This document shows, piece by piece, positions 25,282 to 33,262 of a stretch of DNA of 64,000 nt. The stretch is from a virus. The first letter of the stretch is position 1; every line of letters starts with the position of its first letter. The notes beneath the pieces are model-generated. The model had not been told where the DNA came from. It saw nothing but the letters and a program-made list of their open reading frames with translations, and searched no databases. Location: the IMG/VR virus record IMGVR_UViG_3300036944_000550, positions 1 through 64,000 of that record, one strand, 5' to 3'. The position numbers and the translations under genes were made by a program.

Positions 25282-26250
25282 TTATCCAACCATGAAGTCT
25301 ATTGGCAACTCTGACTTCAATTGCATTTCGTTTTCGATTGTCGTGATTTCTTCGACTGCTTCTTCGTAAATCTCTCTGCCATTTAGAATTACACCCCCAG
25401 GAAGTTGGATCCCACCAAACTTCTTCATGTTCTCGCCCCATTGACGTTTGATCAATGCAGTCGAATAACGTTTCAGGAACATGTCATCATAGACTTGTGT
25501 GTATGTTGTTGGGTCTAGGATACGATAGCATTCAACGACAATAAAATCATCAGGATTTAATACTTCTTCCCAATTCATGTCAATATACATCTTGTCCATT
25601 TTACGATTGTATTTGAATGAACGATCGCCAACTAGAAGCATGTCAAGCATCGATAGATGCTGTTGAACTTGCGTGTAATAAACCATGTCAGCAGACAGCA
25701 AGTTATACATGTCATTAAGACGGAACTGATAGATAAGATCGAACATGTTGTTACGATTGTTCATACCAGAACTTGGACCATTGACTGGCAGAACACGGAT
25801 AACACCGATTACCGAATCTGGGAGCGGGAGATAACCATTTTGAATATCTCCTGGAGTATAGAAACCAGTTGCGGCGAGTGCTCTGCTGAAACCTGATGTG
25901 GAACCAGTAACAGTTTCACCTGTTGTGAACACACCCTTTACGTTGGATATTCTAGCAGTAGTTCCGGATAATGTATATAAGATACATGTTGCGCCTGAAG
26001 TATTACCAACTAACATCTCGTTGTTCTGGAAAGAGGGCGCAGACAACCCTGAGAATTTTAATTCTGCAGTGGTAACTTTGTGTGTGAGATAGAGTCTCTC
26101 GACACCGTCAAAGTGATACTCTTGGAAATACTGTAATGCGTCATCGATACGATCTTCTACTTGATCATCGTCCACATTAATTTCGATTACTGGAAACCCA
26201 AGTCTGCGCAAACAGTAATCTATTAAACCTTGTCTTGAAGAAATTGCCAT
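25282..26250 (-). CDS. 13: Neck protein gp13
   Basis: A 322-residue neck protein (T4: 309). Diagnostic segments are LIDYCLRRLGFPVIEINVDDDQVEDRIDDAL (in part: LGFPVIEINVDDDQVEDRID) near the N-terminus, FDLIYQFRLNDMYNLLSADM in the middle and FKYNRKMDKMYIDMNWEE. There is a short low-complexity insert (about residues 75-115, Gly/Thr/Ser-rich). AGAGGACA Shine-Dalgarno and a late promoter upstream. Confidence 0.94.
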   Translation of the reverse strand: MAISSRQGLIDYCLRRLGFPVIEINVDDDQVEDRIDDALQYFQEYHFDGVERLYLTHKVTTAELKFSGLSAPSFQNNEMLVGNTSGATCILYTLSGTTARISNVKGVFTTGETVTGSTSGFSRALAATGFYTPGDIQNGYLPLPDSVIGVIRVLPVNGPSSGMNNRNNMFDLIYQFRLNDMYNLLSADMVYYTQVQQHLSMLDMLLVGDRSFKYNRKMDKMYIDMNWEEVLNPDDFIVVECYRILDPTTYTQVYDDMFLKRYSTALIKRQWGENMKKFGGIQLPGGVILNGREIYEEAVEEITTIENEMQLKSELPIDFMVG

Positions 26251-26269
26251 ATCTTGTCCTCTTTGGGAC

Positions 26270-26277
26270 TATTTATA
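26270..26277 (-). promoter_or_regulatory. Late promoter of gp13
   Basis: Minus-strand TATAAATA followed by GT, 19 nt before the gp13 ATG. It probably drives gp13 and the genes behind it (gp14, gp15, gp16, gp17). Confidence 0.75.
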
Positions 26278-26515
26278 ATGCACCCATGTCATATACTGTA
26301 GGATCCACCCCTGCGAGATCACCCAGATCGATTGTTCCTGGGATAGTAAAGAAATCTGGATTATATCCACCCACTTCAATAATACTTCCATCAGTTTTTT
26401 TAGAATACAGCGCACCATCTGCCAAGTTTACTGCAAGTTCCCCAACAGCAATATCATTTACTGTCGGGATTGAACCTGCGGATTCACTTCTTTTTAATTG
26501 TATTACAGTTGTCAT
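26273..26515 (-). CDS. Short fibre-locus protein with the IKRS/GELAVN module
   Basis: An 80-residue protein consisting mainly of a module also seen in the 119- and 563-residue proteins of this locus: VIQLKRSESAGSIPT, then DIAVGELAVNLADGALYSKKTDG. This resembles the N-terminal module of many phage tail-fibre proteins, including the Mtd-type N-terminal domain. It ends PTVYDMGAL. It is the last fibre-locus gene before gp13 and has no Shine-Dalgarno, so it is probably coupled to the preceding fibre gene (2-nt gap). A virion attachment or trimer-initiation role is inferred. Confidence 0.7.
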   Translation of the reverse strand: MTTVIQLKRSESAGSIPTVNDIAVGELAVNLADGALYSKKTDGSIIEVGGYNPDFFTIPGTIDLGDLAGVDPTVYDMGAL

Positions 26516-26517
26516 AA

Positions 26518-28611
26518 TTAATTCAATAGAGTCCCTGCGGCATTGTAAACATTAATACGGAAATATGCGCTTGAGTTACCGTCTAGAAGATCAGCATCAA
26601 GTCCCGAACCAGAACCATCAACTGTCTTAATCGCATCAAGCATATTGGTGGCAGTGAATGCGCCACCCAGAGAAACTGCAGTTCCTGCCAAAGTGATTGC
26701 GCTGTTTGCAAGTTTAGCATTAGCAATAGAACCTGCCAACATAGTATTGGTAACTGATCCAGTATCACCAGTTGTAACGACAGTGCCAGAAACATCTGGG
26801 AAAGTGAATGTTCTATCTGCAGATAAGGTAGTTGGCGTTAGAATTGCTTCCCAGTTTCCAGTACCACCTGCACGACCGCGAAGTTCTATACCATCTTGTG
26901 TGGATGCTGCACGAGTTAAAACACCACCGCCAGTAGTTGTTAGAGAAGTACCTGTCGCTGCACCAATATTTGGTGTTACTAGGGTTGGAGTATTAGCAAA
27001 TACCAGTGCACCAGAACCAGTTTCGTCAGTAACTACTGAGGCGAGGTTTGCTGCGGTTGGAGTAGCAAGGAATGTTGCAACTCCAGTACCAAGACCAGAA
27101 ACACCAGTGGCAATTGGAAGACCAGTTGCATTGGTTAGAACACCAGATGCGGGAGTACCAAGTGCAGGAGTTACGAGTGTTGGACTGTTAGCAAATACGG
27201 CAGCACCAGTACCAGTTTCATCAGTTAAGGCTGCTAGGAGTTGGGCAGAAGTGAATGATCCAAGTACCGCTGCGTTGCCTACCGATGTGATATGCCCAGT
27301 TAAGTTTGCGTTAGTTGTTACATTACCCGCAGTTAATCCAGATGCTGTACCAGTTACATTGGTCATTACACCAGAAGCAGGAGTACCCAATGCTGGCGTC
27401 GTTAGTGTTGGACTAGTAAGTGTCTTGTTTGTGAGAGTTTGCGTTGCAGTAGTACCAACAACTGGAATATAGTTAGTTCCGTCTACTGTATATTCCCAAA
27501 CATCGGTAGTTTCATTCCATTGAAATGCAACATTAGTAGAAGTACCACGTTCAACTTCGATACCAGCATTTTGTGATGGAGTTCCTGCTTCATTACTATT
27601 TAATGTAATAATATTATCAGCAAGATTGATTGTTTCGGTATTTACTGTAGTAGTAGTTCCAGAAACAGTAAGATTGCCACTAACAGTTAAATCATTGAAT
27701 GTAACGTTAGAACCAGTTCCAACTGCCTGACCAATAGCAACTGCACCATCAGTGATAGTAACACCTGTTCCTGCGCTGAAGTGAGCGCGGACATCTGTTG
27801 CACTTGGACCAGTATATGTAATTACACCAGTTGTATTGTTGTATGCTAGTGATCCATCGCCGCCACTATCTGTTACAGATACCGCACCACGCGCAAGAGC
27901 ATCTGTATATTGAGTAATGGTGGATGAAATTGCACCAGTTGTATTATTATATGAAATCCCTGTACCCGCACTTAGACTTGACAGAGTAATAAAGTTTGCG
28001 CCATTAGTTAGATGACTGGTATTAGTTGGGATGGTAATAGCACCAGTTGTGCTGTTATATGCTCCTGAACCAGCAGTAAAACTTAGGGATGCTCTTGCTA
28101 GTGAGTCGGTATATTGGGTAATAGTGGATGAAATTGCGCCACTAGTAATACTAATGCCTGTGCTTGCGCTGAAGTGAGCACGAACATCAGACGCAGAAGG
28201 TCCAGTGTAAGTAATTACACCAGTAGTATTGTTGTAAGCAAGCGATCCATCGCCACCAGAGTCAGTTACAGATACTGCTGCTCTTGCAGATGCATCATTA
28301 TACTGAGTGATAGAAGTAGAGATAGCACCATCAGTAATGGAAATACCAGTGCTTGCGGTAAATGCGCCTCTTGCTCTTGCGTTTGTGAAATAGAGGTTCG
28401 TTGAACCTTCTGTTATTTCGTCACTGTTATCTTTAGTCTGAATTGCTGAAGTAACATATGCTTCAGTTGCCAGAGGTTTACCACCAGCAGTGGTACCATC
28501 ATGAACAACTACAGTATCTTTTGTTGTGTCGACAGTGACTTCACCGACAGCACCCGTAAAGGTTGAGTGCTGAACAGTAGTCCCTCTTCTAAGTTGTAAA
28601 ATCGTTGCCAT
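26518..28611 (-). CDS. Tail-fibre-like protein with Mtd-type N-terminus and beta repeats
   Basis: A 697-residue probable tail fibre or adhesin. Residues 1-50 form the module [20 protein letters not shown]...[19 protein letters not shown], typical of tail fibres with an Mtd-like N-terminal domain. Residues about 60-300 contain imperfect repeats of roughly 40-60 residues built around [18 protein letters not shown] and DVRAHFSA, visible as DNA repeats. Residues about 300-600 are Thr/Ala/Gly/Val-rich beta repeats ([20 protein letters not shown]). It ends [10 protein letters not shown], close to the VYDSSGNRLN end of the 160-residue protein at 42444. GGAGATA Shine-Dalgarno. The receptor is unknown. 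Confidence 0.82.
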   Translation of the reverse strand: MATILQLRRGTTVQHSTFTGAVGEVTVDTTKDTVVVHDGTTAGGKPLATEAYVTSAIQTKDNSDEITEGSTNLYFTNARARGAFTASTGISITDGAISTSITQYNDASARAAVSVTDSGGDGSLAYNNTTGVITYTGPSASDVRAHFSASTGISITSGAISSTITQYTDSLARASLSFTAGSGAYNSTTGAITIPTNTSHLTNGANFITLSSLSAGTGISYNNTTGAISSTITQYTDALARGAVSVTDSGGDGSLAYNNTTGVITYTGPSATDVRAHFSAGTGVTITDGAVAIGQAVGTGSNVTFNDLTVSGNLTVSGTTTTVNTETINLADNIITLNSNEAGTPSQNAGIEVERGTSTNVAFQWNETTDVWEYTVDGTNYIPVVGTTATQTLTNKTLTSPTLTTPALGTPASGVMTNVTGTASGLTAGNVTTNANLTGHITSVGNAAVLGSFTSAQLLAALTDETGTGAAVFANSPTLVTPALGTPASGVLTNATGLPIATGVSGLGTGVATFLATPTAANLASVVTDETGSGALVFANTPTLVTPNIGAATGTSLTTTGGGVLTRAASTQDGIELRGRAGGTGNWEAILTPTTLSADRTFTFPDVSGTVVTTGDTGSVTNTMLAGSIANAKLANSAITLAGTAVSLGGAFTATNMLDAIKTVDGSGSGLDADLLDGNSSAYFRINVYNAAGTLLN

Positions 28612-28634
28612 TTGTATCTCCTAGTCCACCCTAT

Positions 28635-28838
28635 TTAGGTATATGTTCCACCATCAAGAATGGCACCGTCTTTAATATTTGCTAGAGTGGTTTTCAACAA
28701 CTCATGTCCACCAGCAGTGGAACCGTCATGCACTCTTATCGAATTGTTTGTAGTGTCTACAGTGATTTCTGCCACAGCACCAGTAAAGGTATTGTGCTGG
28801 GTGGAAGTACCTCTTCTAAGTTTGACTCTTGCTGCCAT
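28635..28838 (-). CDS. Stand-alone Mtd-type N-terminal module protein
   Basis: A 67-residue protein made almost only of the module that begins the 697-residue fibre: VKLRRGTSTQHNTFTGAVA, TVDTTNNSIRVHDGSTAGG. It ends with ILDGGTYT, closely related to the NIDGGTY ends of two other proteins in this locus. It overlaps the stop of the 119-residue gene by one base. It may be an adaptor or a remnant of a longer fibre. Confidence 0.7.
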   Translation of the reverse strand: MAARVKLRRGTSTQHNTFTGAVAEITVDTTNNSIRVHDGSTAGGHELLKTTLANIKDGAILDGGTYT

Positions 28839-29197
28839 CAGATACTCCCGTAATCAATTGAGTTATACTCGAGTACGTTGTCGGTAATTAGTCCGTAATC
28901 TAAATCAGCATTTTGATTTAGGCGAACGACCGCGACACCTGGAGTTGTTGTGGTATCAACAGTGAAATCCCCGAAGATGGTGTCAGCGAATGAAATGGTT
29001 GCTACTGATGTTGCAGCGCCTCCATCATTTACTTCGACTCCACCAAGACCAACGACTGTTCCATCAGCCTTTTTAGAATAAATTTTCTTATCTGTTAGAT
29101 TAACAGCGAGTTCGCCTACTGCTAGATTTGCACCAGTTGGTGCTGCTCCAGGAGTCTCACTTCGCTTTATCTGTACTGTCGTTGTCGGCGCTGTCAT
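28838..29197 (-). CDS. Short fibre-locus protein with the IKRS/GELAVN module
   Basis: A 119-residue protein with TTVQIKRSETPGAAPTGANL, LAVGELAVNLTDKKIYSKKADG and then a beta-rich part with FGDFTVDTTTTPGVAVVRLN. It ends LEYNSIDYGSI. It is a paralogue of the 80-residue protein and of the 563-residue fibre N-terminus. Its start overlaps the coiled-coil gene by 41 nt. Function as virion adaptor or fibre piece is inferred. Confidence 0.7.
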   Translation of the reverse strand: MTAPTTTVQIKRSETPGAAPTGANLAVGELAVNLTDKKIYSKKADGTVVGLGGVEVNDGGAATSVATISFADTIFGDFTVDTTTTPGVAVVRLNQNADLDYGLITDNVLEYNSIDYGSI

Positions 29198-29483
29198 TCA
29201 GAACTTCCTTCTCGGTTTGCTCCGCATCGTCAACGAGGTATGGTTCTTGTGTGTCGGTATAACTGTAATCAGATTTTAATTTACCGTCAAGACCCATGTA
29301 ATCGGACTTAGGAACTGGAATTGCTTGAATATCTTCTAAAACTTGAATCTTTTTCTGCAACTCATTAATGGTTTCATTCGCCATTGTAAGTTGTGTATTC
29401 AACATGATATTATCAAGTGTTAATGCCTTCAGTCGTTCTGCAAGATTTGCAATATACGAGTTAATAAATTTTGTTTGATCCAT
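29157..29483 (-). CDS. Small coiled-coil protein of the fibre locus
   Basis: A 108-residue protein with a helical coiled-coil from about residue 8 to 50 (LAERLKALTLDNIMLNTQL, MANETINELQKKIQVLED) and an acidic, Ser/Asp-rich C-terminal tail. It could be a chaperone or trimerisation factor for the fibres, but that is positional inference only. A good GGAG Shine-Dalgarno follows the terminator of the 563-residue fibre gene. Confidence 0.7.
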   Translation of the reverse strand: MDQTKFINSYIANLAERLKALTLDNIMLNTQLTMANETINELQKKIQVLEDIQAIPVPKSDYMGLDGKLKSDYSYTDTQEPYLVDDAEQTEKEVLNDSADNDSTDKAK

Positions 29484-29494
29484 TATCTATCTCC

Positions 29495-29525
29495 AAAAAA
29501 GTGGGAGGGGAGAAATTCCCCTCCC
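29495..29525 (-). terminator. Strong rho-independent terminator after the 563-residue fibre gene
   Basis: Perfect 9-bp stem (GGGAGGGGA with TCCCCTCCC, loop of five bases, 29503-29525), followed on the minus strand by AC and six Ts. It lies between the fibre gene stop and the Shine-Dalgarno of the coiled-coil gene. This is the clearest intrinsic terminator in the window. Confidence 0.9.
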
Positions 29526-29533
29526 CTTATATA

Positions 29534-31225
29534 TTAGTATGTTCCACCGTCGATATTACCGAACGAAGGAGCAGCGCCTGAACCACCAGATAGAAGAACT
29601 TGACCAGCAGTTCCCGCAGCAGTAACACCGAGCGCATCAGTACCATTACCGAACATAACACCGTTAGCAGTAAACGTTGCCGCACCAGTACCACCGTTTG
29701 GAACAGTGATTGCTGAAGCAAGCGACGAAATAGTTCCGCCTTCAAGGTTAGCAACAAGAGTAGCAATGGTATAACCAGTTGCCGCTGTGTTAACAGTTGT
29801 GGTTGGAGCAGCTTGTGAGTCCTTGAAGAGTCTCCACTTACCGTCCGAAGCATCGCGGAAGATACCTGAGTAAAGGTCTAGTGAACCGCTGGTATCATAC
29901 ATACCGAACAGACCGATGTCAACTGCGTCAGTTGTGCTATTGTCGTTACCAACGAATACGAGTGGATCGGTAACAGTTAGAGTTGTCGAGTTAACAGTAG
30001 TTGTCGTTCCCGAAACTGTAAGGTTACCAGCAACTGTTACGTTAGCACCCGAAAGTGTAAGAGCAGTTGTTCCACCAGATGACTTAATGTCGTTTCCTGT
30101 TACAGTCAGATCACCAGCAACAGCAACGTTTGCACCGTCAAGTGTTAGAGCAGTAGCAGAAGATGACTTGATGTCATTACCAGTTACGGTAAGATCGCCA
30201 GCAACAGCAACATCAGCACCAGCAAGTGTCAAAGCAGTAGCAGTAGAAGACTTAATGTCGTTTCCTGTTACTGTTAGGTCACCAGCAACCGAAACATCCG
30301 CACCCGAAAGAGTGATAGAAGTTGTTCCACCAGATGCCTTAATGTCGTTACCGCCAACTGTTAGGTCACCAACAAGGGTAACGTTATCAGTAAGAGCAAC
30401 AGTTACACCAGCATCTTCAGAACCTGAACCTGTGATAGTAACTTGGTTTGCAGTTCCAGCAACAGTAGCAACATAGTTACCAGTTGTGTCAGTTCCAAGA
30501 GCAACCGAGTTGGCAGCAATCGAGGCAACACCTGTTTCGCTGATTGTAATGTCACCAGAAACGGCAGCATAGATGTAATCGCCAATATCTTCAGCAGTAA
30601 TCTTCTTGTTTGTAGTTGCCGAAGCATCATAAACAAGGAATTCGTCCGCATCAGCAAGTGATGTCAGAGCAGTTGCGCCAGTGATATCAGCAACGATAGC
30701 AACTTGGTTGTCTGAAACTGTTGTCTTGACGCCAAGTGAACCAGCAAAAGTCAGAGTTCCACCAGTCGAGAAGGAATCCGTATTTGGCGTACCTTGGTTA
30801 TCGCTGATTGTGAACGAAGACGAAGCAGGTGACGAGAATGCGAGTTGACCTGAACCGTTTGTGGTAAGGATCTGACCGTTTGTACCGTCTGCGGTTGGAA
30901 GGATCAGAGTAAGGTCAGCGGCCAGTGTATCGGCTGCCTTTAGAGTTACTTTGTTGGAACCATTATTTGTTCCTTCAGCAAAGGTTGCTTTGCCACCAAC
31001 TGTTGTGGTTGCATCGATAAGACGAGCATCAACCTTGTCTGTGAAATACTTACCACCAACAGCATGAATTGCGGCAGAACCACCTTCTACTGATTCGATA
31101 TAAAGTTTTGCACTTGCGCCGCTATTGCTTGCGTCTTGTGCGTATGCCATTTCACCTTCTAGGAGGGCGGACGTTGCTGGAGCAGTTGCGCCTGAACTTC
31201 TTTTAATTTGAATAATTGTTGACAT
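29534..31225 (-). CDS. Tail-fibre-like protein with 28-residue tandem repeats
   Basis: A 563-residue probable fibre. The N-terminal module (IIQIKRSSGATAPATSALLEGEMAYA) is related to those of the 80- and 119-residue proteins. Residues about 285-405 hold at least four tandem 28-residue repeats of the form VAVAGDLTVTGNDIKSS + TALTLxGAD, an 84-bp repeat in DNA (about 30013-30369). A Thr/Gly-rich segment with FGMYDTSGSLDLYSGIF-type sequence follows, common in marine-phage fibres. The extreme C-terminus is SFGNIDGGTY. AAGGAA Shine-Dalgarno, strong terminator downstream. Confidence 0.82.
   Translation of the reverse strand: MSTIIQIKRSSGATAPATSALLEGEMAYAQDASNSGASAKLYIESVEGGSAAIHAVGGKYFTDKVDARLIDATTTVGGKATFAEGTNNGSNKVTLKAADTLAADLTLILPTADGTNGQILTTNGSGQLAFSSPASSSFTISDNQGTPNTDSFSTGGTLTFAGSLGVKTTVSDNQVAIVADITGATALTSLADADEFLVYDASATTNKKITAEDIGDYIYAAVSGDITISETGVASIAANSVALGTDTTGNYVATVAGTANQVTITGSGSEDAGVTVALTDNVTLVGDLTVGGNDIKASGGTTSITLSGADVSVAGDLTVTGNDIKSSTATALTLAGADVAVAGDLTVTGNDIKSSSATALTLDGANVAVAGDLTVTGNDIKSSGGTTALTLSGANVTVAGNLTVSGTTTTVNSTTLTVTDPLVFVGNDNSTTDAVDIGLFGMYDTSGSLDLYSGIFRDASDGKWRLFKDSQAAPTTTVNTAATGYTIATLVANLEGGTISSLASAITVPNGGTGAATFTANGVMFGNGTDALGVTAAGTAGQVLLSGGSGAAPSFGNIDGGTY
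30013..30369 (-). repeat. 84-bp tandem repeats in the 563-residue fibre gene
   Basis: Four or more in-frame copies with an 84-bp period, marked by the recurring segment that encodes TVTGNDIK. Neighbouring copies are very similar in DNA, with changes mostly at third codon positions, so copy number could change by recombination. Confidence 0.8.
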
Positions 31226-31259
31226 TTAGACTATTCCTTTTTGGTTATTGTCTTTGTTT

Positions 31260-31475
31260 TTAATACGTCCCACCGTCTATATTATCTAAAACCACTTCAG
31301 ATGCAGGGTTAGCTGCCTCCCATTTGTTCGTAGCAGTATTGTAGATCAAAGTATATCCATCTTGAACACCTTCTAGATCTACATCCGCTAACGTCTCTAT
31401 TTTAGTTGATGTTCTTTTACTTACTATATTTGTATTTATAGTATTTGAAGTTCCTACTGTAACTTTTAGTGTCAT
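31260..31475 (-). CDS. Small fibre-locus protein ending NIDGGTY
   Basis: A 71-residue protein: LKVTVGTSNTINTNIVSKRT, then GVQDGYTLIYNTATNKWEAA, a strand pattern common in fibre repeats, then VLDNIDGGTY. The end is nearly identical to that of the 563-residue fibre encoded next. Its ATG touches the stop of the 109-residue gene. Function unknown. Confidence 0.65.
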   Translation of the reverse strand: MTLKVTVGTSNTINTNIVSKRTSTKIETLADVDLEGVQDGYTLIYNTATNKWEAANPASEVVLDNIDGGTY

Positions 31476-31804
31476 TATTTTGTTACCTCTGGATTAATTA
31501 CAACGATTCCTTCTAGAACTCGTAGCGTTTCGCCATCGCCTGTAATTTCAATATCGTAAACATATCTTCCTGCCTTTATTGCTGAGGTTTGCACAGCAGT
31601 CATTGAAATAGTGACTTCACCATCTTCGGGTAAAGAAACTGCTGCAGTAAAATTAATAGCAGTATTAGTGTAATACGATCTGCGCATTTGTGCCGCTACA
31701 GTATAACCAGTAAGATCTTTTAGATCTCCGTTCTGATCATTTACTGCGAGGGACAAAGAAAAAGTTGTTCCTTGGTCAATAAAGATATTTTGAATTTGTG
31801 CCAT
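31475..31804 (-). CDS. Small beta-sandwich virion protein
   Basis: A 109-residue protein with the pattern IDQGTTFSLSLAVNDQNGD, LTGYTVAAQMRRSY, GRYVYDIEITGDG, RVLEGIVVINPEVT. This is the compact Ig-like beta-sandwich seen in many phage baseplate and fibre adaptor proteins of BppU N-terminal type. It is the first gene of the leftward fibre locus, with a late promoter 27 nt upstream, and diverges from the plus-strand glycosyltransferase block. Confidence 0.72.
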   Translation of the reverse strand: MAQIQNIFIDQGTTFSLSLAVNDQNGDLKDLTGYTVAAQMRRSYYTNTAINFTAAVSLPEDGEVTISMTAVQTSAIKAGRYVYDIEITGDGETLRVLEGIVVINPEVTK

Positions 31805-31814
31805 CGGAAACCCT

Positions 31815-31822
31815 TATAAATT
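31815..31822 (+). promoter_or_regulatory. Possible late-type promoter for the plus-strand block
   Basis: TATAAATT, one mismatch from the late consensus TATAAATA, 32 nt before the first glycosyltransferase-like ATG (31855). It would be divergent to the late promoter of the 109-residue gene. No TTGACA-type promoter was seen on this strand here. Confidence 0.35.
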
Positions 31823-31831
31823 ATACGGGAA

Positions 31832-31839
31832 TATTTATA
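31832..31839 (-). promoter_or_regulatory. Late promoter of the leftward fibre locus
   Basis: Minus-strand TATAAATA 27 nt before the ATG at 31804, in the divergent intergenic region. Confidence 0.7.
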
Positions 31840-31854
31840 ACAACTGAGAATACT

Positions 31855-32532
31855 ATGCAAACGATTTTGATGATAAAATATGGTGAAAAATATTCTGCTG
31901 CAGACGTAAACAGAATAGTAAATGATACTGGTAGAAAATATAACTATGCGTGTATCACCGATGATCCAACAGACCTAGATCCATTAATAAAAGCAATTCC
32001 TATGCCTGAAGATATAGAGGGACATTGGATTAAAATATGGATGTATACTTTGGAGGAATTGGGTGATGTTCTTTACTTAGATCTTGATATCAGAATACAA
32101 AAAAACATTGATCATCTGTGGAATTCTATTGACAATTTTCCTACAATAGTATATACTTATTGGAAGGATAAAGAGTTTCCCGATTATGTTGGTGACACAC
32201 ATGGTATGCGTTTCTTAAGTAATTATAACTCAAGTGTTGTTATGTGGAGAGAAGGAACTGTTCAACATATTTGGGAACACTTCCAATCAGATCCTGATTA
32301 CTACATGGTTAAATACTTTGGTGATGATAGATTTTTGTGGCATGAAGATTTTAGATTTAATTACTTTCCAAAGGGTGAAATTTATTCTTTTGTTTATGGT
32401 GCAGATTATTATGGAATTGACGACCACAATGAATCTTTCTTCTATCGCCCAACTTATACGATAGCATTGTTAAATGGTTTAGATCAATTCCCTGGAGCAG
32501 AAAAAAAGTATGATGAACTTCGTATGCATTAA
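31855..32532 (+). CDS. Glycosyltransferase-like protein, paralogue 1
   Basis: A 225-residue protein with a GT-A-like architecture. The N-terminal strand TILMIKYGEKYSAADVNRIV is shared with the next three genes. The DxD motif sits in YLDLDIRIQKN (about residues 76-86), where family enzymes bind the metal and sugar nucleotide. The conserved C-terminal IYSFVYGADYYG matches the YSxNYG region of the paralogues. It resembles small glycosyltransferases of the GT8/capsular type in general layout. Donor and acceptor are unknown. ATG 31855 is used because the conserved strand starts there. The Shine-Dalgarno (GAG) is weak. It overlaps the next gene by 23 nt. Confidence 0.72.
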   Translation: MQTILMIKYGEKYSAADVNRIVNDTGRKYNYACITDDPTDLDPLIKAIPMPEDIEGHWIKIWMYTLEELGDVLYLDLDIRIQKNIDHLWNSIDNFPTIVYTYWKDKEFPDYVGDTHGMRFLSNYNSSVVMWREGTVQHIWEHFQSDPDYYMVKYFGDDRFLWHEDFRFNYFPKGEIYSFVYGADYYGIDDHNESFFYRPTYTIALLNGLDQFPGAEKKYDELRMH

Positions 32533-33262
32533 GTGGGGTGATAAGTATCCTGCCAAGTATGTAAACAATTTGTATAACATGGTGAAGAAGAACTACGCCA
32601 ACCTGTTTACATTCACGTGTTATACGGATGACACCGATGGTTTAATTTGCGATACTGCACCAATACCTGACGATGGTATCCTGCATCCAAAATATTGGTT
32701 TGGTAAAGAAACATTCTGTTTCGATCGAGCAAAGTTCTCAGTATTTAATTCACACAACTGGTTAGGTTACGAAGGCAACTGGTGCTACTTTGATCTCGAT
32801 ATAGTAATCCAAGAAGATATAACCGATGTAATAGAACTTGCACAGAAACCTCGTATCATTCAATGCCGCTGGCAACCACAGTCTCAAAAACACGACAGAC
32901 TATTCATTGATATTCGCGGAACCTTTTACAACTCTAGTATGATGTTATGGCCTGGAAAATCTTGCGAACACATTTACAGTGATGCATTAGAGAATTCAGA
33001 ATCGATATTTAAGACTTTCTTCAAGGGAACTGATAACTATCATTACTGGCGACAGAGAGATTTCTGGAAAGATATTCCAAGCGGATGGGTATATTCTTGG
33101 AATAGGGGAAAGTACCATCCAGAAGATGTTGAGCGATTTAAGTTTCGTAAAGATGCAAAGATCTGCCTATTCAATACTGACAACGTCCCACACCCTTCAG
33201 CAAAAGAACAGATAGAATTATCTGAATGCGTAGATGAAAATATTATTAGGTTGTGGCAATGA
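32510..33262 (+). CDS. Glycosyltransferase-like protein, paralogue 2
   Basis: A 250-residue paralogue: FVCIKWGDKYPAKYVNNLYN at the N-terminus, LHPKYWFGKETFCFDRAKF, then YFDLDIVIQED with the DxD motif, and late GTDNYHYWRQRDFWKD and GWVYSWNRGKYH. Compared with copy 1 it has an extra region before the DxD (HPKYWFG) shared with copy 3. It starts at ATGATG within the end of copy 1 and has no clear Shine-Dalgarno, so it is probably coupled. It ends in an ATGA overlap with copy 3. Confidence 0.75.
   Translation: MMNFVCIKWGDKYPAKYVNNLYNMVKKNYANLFTFTCYTDDTDGLICDTAPIPDDGILHPKYWFGKETFCFDRAKFSVFNSHNWLGYEGNWCYFDLDIVIQEDITDVIELAQKPRIIQCRWQPQSQKHDRLFIDIRGTFYNSSMMLWPGKSCEHIYSDALENSESIFKTFFKGTDNYHYWRQRDFWKDIPSGWVYSWNRGKYHPEDVERFKFRKDAKICLFNTDNVPHPSAKEQIELSECVDENIIRLWQ

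Noticed and set aside
26645-27472. Long plus-strand open frame of 275 codons opposite the 697-residue fibre
   Set aside because: Its Pro/Val/Ala-rich, low-complexity product mirrors the Thr/Gly repeats of the fibre on the other strand. It has no Shine-Dalgarno or promoter, and the minus-strand gene is clearly the coding one.
31433-31440. TATAAATA inside the 71-residue gene as a late promoter
   Set aside because: It falls on codons of the NTINTN segment near the gene start and is more than 200 nt from the next gene, so chance is more likely.
26273-31475. Diversity-generating retroelement acting on an Mtd-like protein
   Set aside because: The Mtd-type N-terminal module suggested one, but no reverse transcriptase, template repeat or adenine-biased variable repeat is present in the window.
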